From the NCBI GenBank assembly GCA_023853785.1, contig JAJIRX010000317.1, positions 1 through 28,446 on the forward strand: DNA of 28,446 nucleotides, written 5' to 3'. The first letter of the stretch is position 1; each line of letters starts with the position of its first letter. This document shows, one piece after another, positions 20,047 to 28,182 of this stretch. A program made the translations under genes and the position numbers. Origin of the DNA: Psilocybe azurescens. Its lineage: Eukaryota > Basidiomycota > Agaricomycetes > Agaricales > Agrocybaceae. The notes beneath the pieces are model-generated. The model saw nothing but the letters and a program-made list of their open reading frames with translations, ran no database searches and had not been told where the DNA came from.

Positions 20047-20162
20047 GTTATTTATAGCCAATACAGTAATAAAGTGGAATTCCCATGGCTTGAAGCTGAG
20101 TAAAAACAATTTCCCACACCTTTAGGCTGAATATAAAAATAGATTTACACAGTTACCACTAC

Positions 20163-20238
20163 TATCATACATCTACTATACACTGCTTATATAATCCTTA
20201 TATCATACACCTACTGTACACTGCTTATATAATCTACC
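20163..20238. repeat. 38-bp tandem duplication
   Basis: Two copies of a unit beginning TATCATACA, with CACTGCTTATATAAT in each, at 20163-20200 and 20201-20238, differing at a few positions. It lies in an AT-rich stretch next to the tail of repeat R1 copy i. Confidence 0.85.
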
Positions 20239-20244
20239 CTGTAT

Positions 20245-21502
20245 CATTGGATTCCAACTAGAATATTTCAATCTATCAATCTTAGTGTAAATTCATGAGT
20301 GCAATATAATATATTAATAACTATATACTACATTATTATCTACATGTAAAGTCCATTGTAACAAAATAAAATAAAAATAAAAAACATAACAGAGTAAAAA
20401 GATGGGCAGGAGGGTATATACTTGGGTTAAATGAACAAACAAACACATAGATGTAAAAGAAAATGAGAGAACACAAGAAAAAAAGTGAAAAAAAAATTTA
20501 AAAAAAAGGGTGGCGGACGGGTGGTGGTATCGGTCATACATGCCGTCGTCGTCCTGGGCGTGGTACGCATCCGCCGTACGCGTCGTCGTCCTTGCGGCCG
20601 TTGTGTCCGTCGTGGCCATCGTACTCGGTGTGGTACATGTCGTCGTCGTCGTCTTTGCGGCCGTCGTGGGTGCCGTACTCGGTGTCGTTTGTGTCGTCGT
20701 CGTGGCCGCCGTGCGTTTCGTACGTGTCGTCGTCGTGGCCGCCGTGCGTGTCGTACGTGTCGCGGTACGCGTCCTGCGTGTCGTGGTACGCGTCCTACGT
20801 GTCGTCGTCGTGGCCGCCGGGCGTGTCGTCGTTGTCGTCTTTGCGGCCGTCGTGGGTGGCGTACGTGGGTGGCGTACTCGGTGTCGTCGTCGTGGCCGCC
20901 GTGCGTGTCGTACGTGTCGCGGTACGCGTCCTGCGTGTCGTGGTACGCGTCCTGCGTGTCCTACGTGTCGTCGTCGTGGCCGCCGTGCGTGTCGTCGTTG
21001 TCGTCTTTGTGGCCGTCGTGGGTGCCGTACGTCGGTGTCGTCGTCGTGGCCGCCATGCGTGTCGGTCTGTATGAGAAAGAAAGAGGGGGAGGGTTAGTGG
21101 CGGCGGTGGGTGGGGTTCGCGACTTACCTGGTGTCGCGGCCGCGTTCACGCCGCCTCGTTACCTGCTCGCATCCCCTCCCTCGTTCCACCTCGTTCCGGT
21201 GTCGTTGTCGTCGTATGCGGAGCCGTCGTCATCGTCGTCGTACCGTGTACGCGTGTCCGGAGTCGTCGTCATCGTACACGGACCCGTCATCGGTCGGTGG
21301 TGCCGCGATGCATGTCGGGTCGGGTTGGCGAGTGCCTGGCTCCGACCGACAGCGGCGAGGTGGTGAGGGCACGCACGACGGCGGCAGCGGGGTGGTGGTG
21401 GTTGGAGGAAGAGGTGGGGTGGTTGGAGTAACCAACGGACCGACGTGGCAACCAAAAGTCACGCACGTGACATTATTCCCAGTTGCCGAGAATTGCCGAG
21501 CG
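20245..21502 (-). repeat. Repeat R1 copy i, GC-rich Asp-codon array
   Basis: Read on the minus strand: a head with CTCGGCAATTCTCGGCAAC, then a C-rich stretch and GTCGGTCGGAGCCAGGC, then a middle of tandem GACGACGACAC/GGCGGCCACGACGACGAC units (about 20520-21065 on the plus strand), then an AT-rich tail ending near 20245 with ATTCTAGTTGGAATCCAAT. Head and tail match copy ii or iii. The middle is open in several frames on the plus strand and gives Asp/His/Thr-rich peptide on the minus strand; this follows from repeat composition and is not by itself evidence of a gene. Confidence 0.8.
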
Positions 21503-21518
21503 ATAACATTAAACTTTA

Positions 21519-21728
21519 AGTCCGTTTATGGTTCCGTTTTCGGTTCCGTTCCGGGCTATTCCGTTTTGTAAACGGATTCCGTTCAATTCCGCTGCGGAAT
21601 CCGCCATTCCGCCGGAATTGATATTAAATAAAATAGCAGGGCCTTGTGCCATATTTTTGCTTTCATTCCGCAGCGGAATAGCGGATTCCGCAGCGGACTC
21701 CGGCGGACTCCGGCCGGAATATGTGGGG
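21519..21728. repeat. Repeat island a: shared end plus TTCCGC/GCGGAA palindromes
   Basis: The right end GGAATATGTGGGG (21716-21728) is the reverse complement of the island terminus. The interior is built of TTCCG and CGGAA words in both orientations, including the near-perfect palindromes ATTCCGC-T-GCGGAAT (near 21585) and ATTCCGC-A-GCGGAAT (near 21665), plus CTCCGGCGGACTCCGG. It abuts the head of R1 copy i. Confidence 0.75.
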
Positions 21729-21782
21729 ACACAAAAGCCCTCACTGCATCGACAAAACATGAATAATCTAAGACTGAATATA

Positions 21783-22110
21783 TCTTTTATGTCCAATGTT
21801 GCAGGGCTGGCTTCACTTGATCCAACAATCAATACAATTCCAAGACCCGCTCATCGGCCCCAGCCAAATTGTCAATCGCCACACATTCTCTCCACTGCCT
21901 GCTGATGGTGATCCCACTCAGAAACCACAGTCAATTAGTATTCCAGACTGTTTTAGACAACTAAGCAGGCCCGATTGTCAAGAAATATACATTCCTGAAT
22001 TCCAGGTACCGATCACACAAAAAGAAATCCACATTACACGCTGGGCAGAGCTCCAGCTTGACAAACAACATGTTGGGGTACATGCTATTTCAGTAAAGTT
22101 CAGTCATTAG
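21783..22110 (+). pseudogene. Exon-like fragment, about 100 residues, unknown
   Basis: An open frame ends at the TAG at 22108-22110 and includes IQFQDPLIGPSQIVNRHTF, FRQLSRPDCQEIYIPEFQV and HITRWAELQLDKQHVGVHAI. It could start at ATG 21796 or, more likely, at a splice acceptor ATGTTGCAG just before GGCTGGCTTCAC. The composition is that of a real protein, but I recognise no domain. The fragment begins about 60 bp beyond the end of island a, so its 5' part may have been separated by that repeat. Confidence 0.4.
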
Positions 22111-22660
22111 TTGCACATGCTATGGCTGATGACACCCGAACATCAGCCACGTCAGCCAGCTATTTTGGGGCCAAGACTACGACTATTGGCCATGTGTGTC
22201 GGGGCCAGTGACGGCTGTAGTCGCATTGGGCCGCCGTTTTTGGGGCCGTTTGACACTTGGTCACACACATCGGGCCGATGTAGCTTACCGCTTCGTTTGC
22301 GTCAGCTGTGCTCTTCCACTCAAACGATGCACCCTTTCAGACCTCCCATGTCTATTGTCTTGGCTAATAGCTTATTAAAGTCTTTGGCTTACTTATTCTG
22401 CAGTCAAGCAATAGCAGGTCTGAAAATTCTCGGGCTGAGCTGATGCATTGCCTGCAATATGCGTGTCTTCATATTCAGGTACTGCAATCGTCAACTTAGT
22501 TTGCCTGCATTGTATTATAATAGAAAACTAACATATTGCTGAATGACATCATTACTAAACATGGGGCTGACTCGACACTGTCGCTGGCCGCAGCCAATAT
22601 ATCCGAGGCCATGTTCATAACATCAGTGACCTCAGCTGATATCAGGTCAGATTGCCTATA
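22111..22660. other. Non-coding, GGCC-rich
   Basis: There is no supported gene. GGCC words are unusually frequent (CGGGGCCAG, TTGGGCCGCC, TGGGGCCG, CGGGCCGATG, CTGGCCGCAG), as they also are in the tail of gene Y and before the KDZ fragment. They may be remnants of the same decayed gene family. Confidence 0.4.
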
Positions 22661-23720
22661 TGCATAGAATTCTATGGCACCAAGTGAGTCGCTACATTGT
22701 ATGTTAGATTGTCCTACTTCCTATAGGTGTATTCTATAGAATTCTATGGCACCGAGTGACACATATACATTGTGTACGTTCTATGGTACAAGTCACTTGC
22801 TACAATGTAGCTGCCCTATGTGGACCCCCACCCTTTTTCCTTCCACTACCACCATGGCCTCATCGGTTGGAGCCAGGCAAGAGCCAACCCAATGCGACAG
22901 AGGATGAGAATGACAGTGATGGCCACAACAAGGTCACGGACAAGGACGACTGCGACGGCAACAATGAGGACCACAACAAGAACCATGAGGGCAAGGGCGA
23001 GGATGGCAAGGACGATGGCTAGGACCAGGATTGCGACAGCGAGGACCAAGACTCCGGCATGGACCAGGACGTGGGTGAGGACAGCGGCAAGAGCAAGGAC
23101 AAGGACAAGGACAAGGACAAGGACAAGGACAAGGACAAGGACAAGGACAAGGACAAGGACAAGGACAAGGACAAGGACAAGGACAAGGACAAGGACAAGG
23201 ACAAGGACAAGGACAAGGACAAGGACAAGGACAAGGACAAGGACACTGACATGTACCACAACAGGTACGGAACGCGACAACACGTACCACCGCAGTGACA
23301 GCGAGGACAACAGGGACAACCATGACACACAACAACAGCAGTGACATGTACAGACGGCAGCGACACATACCACGACATGTACAGACGACACCAACAATGA
23401 CACCGACACGTACCACAGGGTATGGCCAACGACAACACCCGACGGTGACACCAATGCATACAACGACAGGTACAGCCACCCACAATGTCAATAACATGGA
23501 CGACGACACCACCAATGTATCCTCTGCCCCTTTTCCATTCTTTCTTTCTTTCTTTCTTTTTTGTTTCTTTTTTATTATGTTTTTATTTTATTTTTACCTG
23601 TATATAATCATGTAGTATATAGTTTTTAATATATCATATTACATTGTCACATAAATTTAAGCTAAGATTAAAGTATTCCAGTTGGAATCCAATTGGATTC
23701 CATTCCATTCCATTCCATGT
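22661..23720 (+). repeat. Repeat R1 copy ii, with (AAGGAC)25 core
   Basis: The head (22661-22826) contains a thrice-repeated TTCTATGG-A-CA...GCTACAWTGTA unit and is also found at 24919-25080. Then CCCCCACCCTTTTTCCTTCC and TTGGAGCCAGGCAAGAGCC match copies i and iii. The middle is rich in GAC, AAC and GAG codons and holds the hexamer array. A pyrimidine run (TTTC repeats near 23540) leads to an AT-rich tail, GTAGTATATAGTTTTTAATATAT, as in copy i. An Asp/Glu/Asn/Lys-rich frame is open in the middle (ATEDENDSDGHNK), but the frame is not kept across copies. Confidence 0.8.
23095..23244. repeat. (AAGGAC)25 hexamer array
   Basis: Twenty-five uninterrupted identical copies over 150 bp, coding for Lys-Asp repeats in one frame. 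The perfect identity points to recent expansion by slippage. Confidence 0.97.
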
Positions 23721-23732
23721 GAATTTAAAGTT

Positions 23733-23800
23733 GGACATAGTTTTTAATATATTATATTACATTGTTACATGAATTAAAGATAAGATTGAAGTATTATCCT
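23733..23800. repeat. Second copy of the R1 tail
   Basis: CATAGTTTTTAATATATTAT and the following AAGATAAGATTGAAGTAT repeat the tail at about 23618-23680 with a 118-bp period. Between the two copies lies a run of TTCCA words. Confidence 0.8.
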
Positions 23801-23879
23801 ACTGACCTAGCTTCCTTAATATGGCTCCCAAAGCTTCCAAGAACACTGCTACTGTCCCTAACTCCCCTCCCAAGTCTGC

Positions 23880-24184
23880 AATTAAACCAGTGACAGTCCA
23901 CTGGATATCCACTGGACTCCACTGGACAGAGCACTCTTGGATCTGGTCTAATTAAGTGCTGAGAGTCCAGTGGAAGTCCAGTGGAAGTCCAACAGAAGTC
24001 CAATGGACTGGACAGTCCAGCCAGTCCACCTGTTTTCTTTCTTGAGGTGACTTGACCGGAATTTGACCGGAATTTGGCCAGACTCTGACTGGACTGGTAG
24101 CGAATTTTGTCAAGTCCAATGGACTGTCCATTGGAATTGGCTGGGTCTGGTGAAAGTCCATTGGAGTCCAACGGAATATGGGGG
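23880..24184. repeat. Repeat island c: shared end plus GTCCA/TGGAC words
   Basis: The right end GGAATATGGGGG (24173-24184) is a variant of the shared terminus. The interior consists of GTCCACTGGA, AGTCCAGTGGA, GTCCAATGGAC and similar words, most of which are short palindromes, over about 280 bp. The left limit is imprecise, near 23890. Frames across it on the minus strand are artefacts of the repeat. Confidence 0.7.
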
Positions 24185-24918
24185 CACTGTAAAGTACACA
24201 CATGGGGCTGACCTCATGAAACTGTACAGCTCTCATACACTACATATACAATTTCAATGCACATTTTCAGCTATTTAATTTCACCCATTCATATTAAAAT
24301 GTGTATTACAGCTGTATGAATCCTAGATTTTGCCTGATCTGTGGCATTAGCTTAGCTGAGGCCGAACCAGGACCAAACTGGGGCCGACCCTACAACATGC
24401 ATGGCCACAGCCAATGTTGGGTGAAATTCAGCTTGTCCATAGAATTCTTGTTAGAAATAGACAATAATGCACAAATCAGTAGTTATACTGATGAGTAACA
24501 ATAGAGTCAAATCTCAAATGCGCAACAATGACAAGTATGAGTGAAAATAGTAAATTGCTTCTGTAGACTCCAAATCTTGTTCTAGTGTCTTTGTTTCCTC
24601 AGACATAGTAGGAATACTGGTCTTTTACATGGCTAAGTGTCTAAAAATGGCGAGGCGTGACTATAGGTGTCCACAATATTGCGTCAAAACACCAAACCTA
24701 TAATTACGTGACAAATTATATATCACCGGAACCGTCTCAACGAGGGGATTCCGGATCAGTGATCAGAATTTGAATAACTTTACTCTACAAAGAGTTATTA
24801 ACAGAACAGTGTGCAAAAACACCGAAAAGAGCGAATTCTAACTAAGTGTCCATTTGTACAAGTCCAAATATCAAGTGTAGAACATTAGAAACAAAGTGTT
24901 TAATCACAAAAACTAACA
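24185..24918. other. Non-coding, with a hairpin cluster
   Basis: A short frame at 24301-24498 (FCLICGISLAEAEPGPNWG) is protein-like but isolated and unrecognised. From 24640 to 24900 the sequence is non-coding; it includes the structured segment 24726-24799. Otherwise nothing is evident. Confidence 0.4.
24726..24799. other. Three adjacent hairpins
   Basis: CCGGAACCGTCTC (24726-24738) can pair with GAGGGGATTCCGG (24742-24754) across an AAC loop, with two mismatches and one G-T pair in 13. The palindromic GATC-AGT-GATC (24754-24764) follows. AATAACTTT then pairs with AAGAGTTATT (24773-24799) across a 9-nt loop. Role unknown. Confidence 0.65.
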
Positions 24919-25080
24919 ATTCTATGGCACCAACTGAGTTGCTACATTGTATGTTCTACCTACCCTCTAGTTATAGGTGTTTTCTATAGAATTCTATGGC
25001 ACTGAGTCACATATATACAGTACAATGTGTACATTCTATGGCCCGAGTCACTTGCTACAATGTATCTGCCCTATGTGGAT
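24919..25080 (+). repeat. R1 head-only copy (iv)
   Basis: The segment from ATTCTATGGCACCAACTGAG to CTGCCCTATGTGGA aligns with 22661-22826, including the internal TTCTATAGAATTCTATGGCAC, with about one change in eight by eye. The C-rich part and the Asp-codon array do not follow, so it is truncated or has a different body. Confidence 0.82.
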
Positions 25081-25122
25081 ACTTAGGCTCAGCTAAAGAT
25101 AGCAAAGAGAACAACGGGAAGA

Positions 25123-25404
25123 GTGACAAGAAGAACACAAGTGGATGCCTCCCGTCTGAACAGATTCAAGACCAAGGCAAAGGCAACGACAGCCAGAACT
25201 ACAACCACCTTCATAACCACCTTCATAATCACTATCGAAGAGGAGAACGAACTGCTGTCAGCCAACCCACCACACAAAAATTGGACAGACAGAGTTCTGC
25301 TTTGCATAGGAAGAATCTCATTGAATTGTGAAGCCAATTCCACATTCATCTCCATCTTCATCACCATCATCCTCAACAACATCGACCCTCAAAACTTCCC
25401 TTAG
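25123..25404 (+). CDS. Hypothetical short ORF or exon, unrecognised
   Basis: An open frame from ATG 25123 (MTRRTQVDASRLNRFKTKAK) to TAG 25404. The N-terminus is basic and Thr-rich; the C-terminus is hydrophobic (STFISIFITIILNNIDPQ) and could be membrane-inserted. A second NNMDPLSIP-like phrase, near 25467, echoes NNIDPQNFP. It lies directly downstream of the R1 head-only copy. I cannot tell a real gene from chance; the composition is only moderately protein-like. Confidence 0.25.
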   Translation: MTRRTQVDASRLNRFKTKAKATTARTTTTFITTFIITIEEENELLSANPPHKNWTDRVLLCIGRISLNCEANSTFISIFITIILNNIDPQNFP

Positions 25405-25492
25405 GTCTCTAACTCAAAACTAAATCCCAATCAAATCCCCCAACCCCAGATGAGCATCGAAATAAATAACATGGACCCTCTCTCAATCCCAG

Positions 25493-25585
25493 ATGCTACG
25501 TCTTCGTGGAGATCTTCACGCACATCACCTCGGCCGCGGACTTCGTGCGGTTGTGCATGTGCCTGGGTTGCAAGAACTGTGATGG
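25493..25585 (+). pseudogene. Isolated GC3-rich exon-like segment (93 nt)
   Basis: The segment is bounded by an acceptor-like TCAATCCCAG and a donor-like GGGTGAGAG. It encodes CYVFVEIFTHITSAADFVRL and then CMCLGCKNCDG in the one frame with protein character, with G or C at nearly every third position, unlike its AT-rich surroundings. The exon is phase-symmetric (enters and leaves in phase 2). The protein is not recognised; it may be an exon of an ordinary host gene, intact elsewhere and copied or stranded here. Confidence 0.4.
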
Positions 25586-26025
25586 GTGAGAGAGGAAGGA
25601 ATTTGGGGGCGTCAGAGTGTTGTGGGAGGGGTGGAAGTGGAGGAGTGTCTTGGGAGGTTGGGAAGACAAGGAGGGGAACACATTGAAGTTCCTAACCGAA
25701 GCTGTGATCGTGTCGAGCTTTAAGATTGAGAATATGTATTATGAGCTCTACGTGCATTTATTTCTATTTTTCTTTTAGTTTATTCTCCTTCTTGATCCGG
25801 CGTTTCCATACACTTTGTTACTTCCTTTCTTATGGGTTGCATACAATGCTAAATTACATAATATCATACAGACTACATCTGAAGATAAAAATTTCATGGC
25901 TGAATATACAATCAATTGCTCCGCTTTCTTGCTCCTTCATGAGCTCTGAATCGTGCTCAAAGGTCCCATTACCTCACCATACACATACCCTGTCCTCGTG
26001 CAAATCCCGATTCTACAACAACTGA
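25586..26025. other. No supported feature
   Basis: G-rich sequence to 25680 gives way to AT-rich sequence. Short frames exist on both strands without motifs or splice context. Confidence 0.5.
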
Positions 26026-26289
26026 GCACTATCAACTGCAAATACCTCCACCCTTCGGCATCGTTCGTGGACCAGATCACATCATCAGTGCTCAACAGCA
26101 GCAGCAGCAGCAGCAGGCGCTGGGTCAGGAACAAGCCCAGCTTCCCTTTTCGATGATGACAAAACAGGCAGTGTTCTGTGCTTTAAATTCATCGACCTGT
26201 TTGGTCGGCTGCATTCATTTCGCCACGAGATGCATATTGCATATGAGATATTTGATACACGCAAGGGACGTATGAGGGGCTTTATGTGA
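26026..26289 (+). pseudogene. Exon-like fragment with a (CAG)7 run
   Basis: Two frames are protein-like in turn. First, LQIPPPFGIVRGPDHIISAQ leads into a seven-Gln run. After a frame change near 26140-26150, DDDKTGSVLCFKFIDLFGRL and HEMHIAYEIFDTRKGRMRGF follow, ending at TGA 26287, where the strong donor GTGAGT also begins (26286). It lies about 200 bp upstream of the KDZ fragment and could be a decayed upstream exon of that gene or of a neighbour. Family not recognised. Confidence 0.35.
26096..26116. repeat. (CAG)7 microsatellite
   Basis: Seven perfect CAG units within an exon-like segment; reads as Gln in the apparent coding frame. Confidence 0.95.
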
Positions 26290-26488
26290 GTGGGCACCGC
26301 AGGAGGGCCTTGGTTGCTTTCCAATGATCACAATGAGCTTATTACATTAAATTCTTTAGCTGATCACAGGATGAAGTCTAAGGCTACGGGGACAACTAGA
26401 GGGCAAATCTGAGCATCTGAATGGTTGGTCATGAAACACCGATGAACCTTTACTAAGTATACAGAGTGTTGAAGATTCGGGTAGGGAG

Positions 26489-27703
26489 GTCGACCGAGTA
26501 GATGACCTGCTTCAAGCAACACTTATTCGAGAGATGTGGCCATCCAATAAACAGCATTGCCAATCCTGTTCGACAGATTCCTGGGCTATATGGAGATGCA
26601 TTGATTGCACGTTGGGAGAGCCAATCTGCTGCAAATGCATGTGACATTCCCACCAGGTTGCCCCTTTTCATAGAATTGAATGTTGGGCACAAACACATTT
26701 CCACTGAGCTGAGTTATGGGAAGTCGGCTGTTATATCTTTGTCCCTCATTGTTCTGGGCAGGCCACATGCAACTCACTTCAGTTCCAAATTACTTATTTG
26801 GAATCCCTTCAGGAACATTCAGATCAACAAGAACAGGAGGCATTAGACATAGTGCAGGGTTCAGCCACTCTGTGGCCGACCAACATATGTATCTGAATCA
26901 GCTGATGTGTCGGCCCCGCTGCCATTGGCCTATGATGACCCAAGTACTATGTATCAGCCCAATACAATGAACAGTGCACATCCACTGCATTTCTTAAGTG
27001 AGTGCTGTGGAAGCCATGATATGGAGAGTGACAGCATAGTCAATGAACAAGCAGCAGAAGATGATGATGGAGACGATCAAGAGGCCGATGTAGAGGGATT
27101 TGGTCACTATTTGGAACCAGATGCCCAAGGTTATGGCCGAGCTGATGAAGTTTCAGGAAATGAGGATGTCAGCTATCAGAATGAAAACAACACAAAATCA
27201 ACTCAACCAAGTGCACCAGTCGCAGATGGTTTAAACAACACATACGTGCGAAGTTTTACACACCAACAGCATTCATCACATGGCCATGGTCACATGCTAT
27301 TGCCAAGGTGAACAATTGGTCCTGATGGACTTAGTTGCTTGTCGGCTGCTCCCAGCCAGCTTTACCAAGATACCTAACATTATTTTCTGTTCAACTTATG
27401 GATCATTTTTGTCTTTGTAACTTGGAATTGAAGGCATCCGCATACCAATTTTATCAACTGATTCACAGAATGATGATGCCGATCAGCCAGACTGAAATTG
27501 TCAATGTTTACCACAAATTCCGCCCGTATGTCTCGACTTTGGAGGTGGCTCAAAAATTGAGATGGGCCAGGTATGGCCCCAAAACTGAAGATCTGAAAAA
27601 CCCACCAGATGGAACATTATCCTTATATTGCCCAACATGCCCTCAACCTGGAATAAACCTGCCCACCAATTGGAAAGAAGATCATATTACACACATTATG
27701 TAA
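26489..27703 (+). pseudogene. KDZ transposase, N-terminal half, with CxC2 cluster
   Basis: KDZ (Kyakuja-Dileera-Zisupton) transposases are DNA-transposon enzymes abundant in Agaricomycetes, often with an N-terminal CxC2 cysteine cluster. Here CQSCSTDSWAIWRCIDC and then ICCKCM...HSHQVAPFHRIECW and AELWEVGCYIF (26558-26760) match that cluster as I know it. An acidic stretch (about 27010-27200) follows, then FSVQLMDHF, VAQKLRWARYG and LSLYCPTCPQPGINLPTNW (27600-27672), the segment just before the catalytic core. Reading frames change between these parts. Two in-frame TGA codons (26642, 26705) sit where Arg is plausible. The coding frame stops at a GTAAGT donor (27700-27705); a repeat island follows and no catalytic core is seen within the window. 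The gene is dead. Confidence 0.85.
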
Positions 27704-27747
27704 GTCTAAAGTTAATCTATCATGCACCTAGCAGAGGTCTTTACTGT

Positions 27748-28016
27748 CCCCACCTATTCCAGATGGAATCCAACTTCATTCCTGGAATGGAGATGGATTC
27801 CATTAGATTCCAGTCTGAAATCTCATATCATGCACCCTGCTATTTTGTATGGGTAAATGAACATGGATTCCAGAAAATAAGCCATTCCAAATGGAATAGC
27901 TGGAATCTATATGGAATCCAATTGGAATCCAACTGGAATATCATATATTACATTGAGTTTGGTCCAATATAGGTCCATTCCAATGTAATAAGGTGGAATC
28001 CAAGTGGAATGATATC
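27748..28016. repeat. Repeat island e: shared end plus TTCCA/TGGAA words
   Basis: The left end CCCCACCTATTCC (27748-27760) matches the other island ends with one change. The interior is dominated by TGGAATCC, GGATTCCA and CATTCC words in both orientations. The right limit is an AT-rich ATTATTTTATTATATTTTA. It begins 43 bp downstream of the splice donor after the KDZ fragment, so it lies in what would have been an intron. Confidence 0.75.
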
Positions 28017-28065
28017 CCATTATTTTATTATATTTTATTATAATTTATACTAGTATAGAAAAAAA

Positions 28066-28142
28066 GACACCAACGAGAATTGAACTCGGGCATCGGAGAA
28101 CGCTGAACATAAGCGGGATAAACCAACTGAGCCACAAAGGCT
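28066..28142 (-). tRNA. tRNA-like sequence with Pol III boxes (pseudo-tRNA)
   Basis: On the minus strand an A box TGGCTCAGTTGG (28123-28134) and a B box region GAGTTCAATTCTC (28075-28087) have tRNA-like spacing. The T arm CGAG-TTCAATT-CTCG folds, and a T7 run (28059-28065) directly follows as a Pol III terminator. A CGCT-TATGTTC-AGCG arm may be the anticodon stem, but its loop lacks the usual U33. The acceptor arms (GCCTTTG and TGGTGTC) do not pair and the D stem is poor. It is best read as a decayed tRNA or tRNA-derived repeat; I assign no amino acid. Confidence 0.55.
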
Positions 28143-28182
28143 TATAGAAAATAATAAAATTAGTTAAATACATACTGATACA

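Noticed and set aside
20485..21366. Long overlapping plus-strand frames in three phases, Arg/Val/Ser-rich
   Set aside because: They follow from the GTCGTCGTC-type tandem array lacking stop words; no start context or domain, and the array is repeat R1 core.
23095..23244. CRISPR-like array
   Set aside because: Six-base perfect tandem units without spacers, in a eukaryotic context.
22820..23515. Frames on both strands over the hexamer array (Thr-Arg, Leu-Ser, Cys-Pro and Val-Leu repeats)
   Set aside because: Translations of one hexamer repeat in different phases; no independent evidence of coding.
25937..26134. Leu-rich minus-strand ORF as a signal peptide
   Set aside because: The Leu run is the complement of the CAG microsatellite.
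15447..26707. UGA recoding (selenocysteine or altered code) to explain all-TGA stops
   Set aside because: The expected residue is Arg, not Sec or Trp; frameshifts accompany the stops; and the intact-looking NACHT gene does not need UGA readthrough. CpG decay is simpler.
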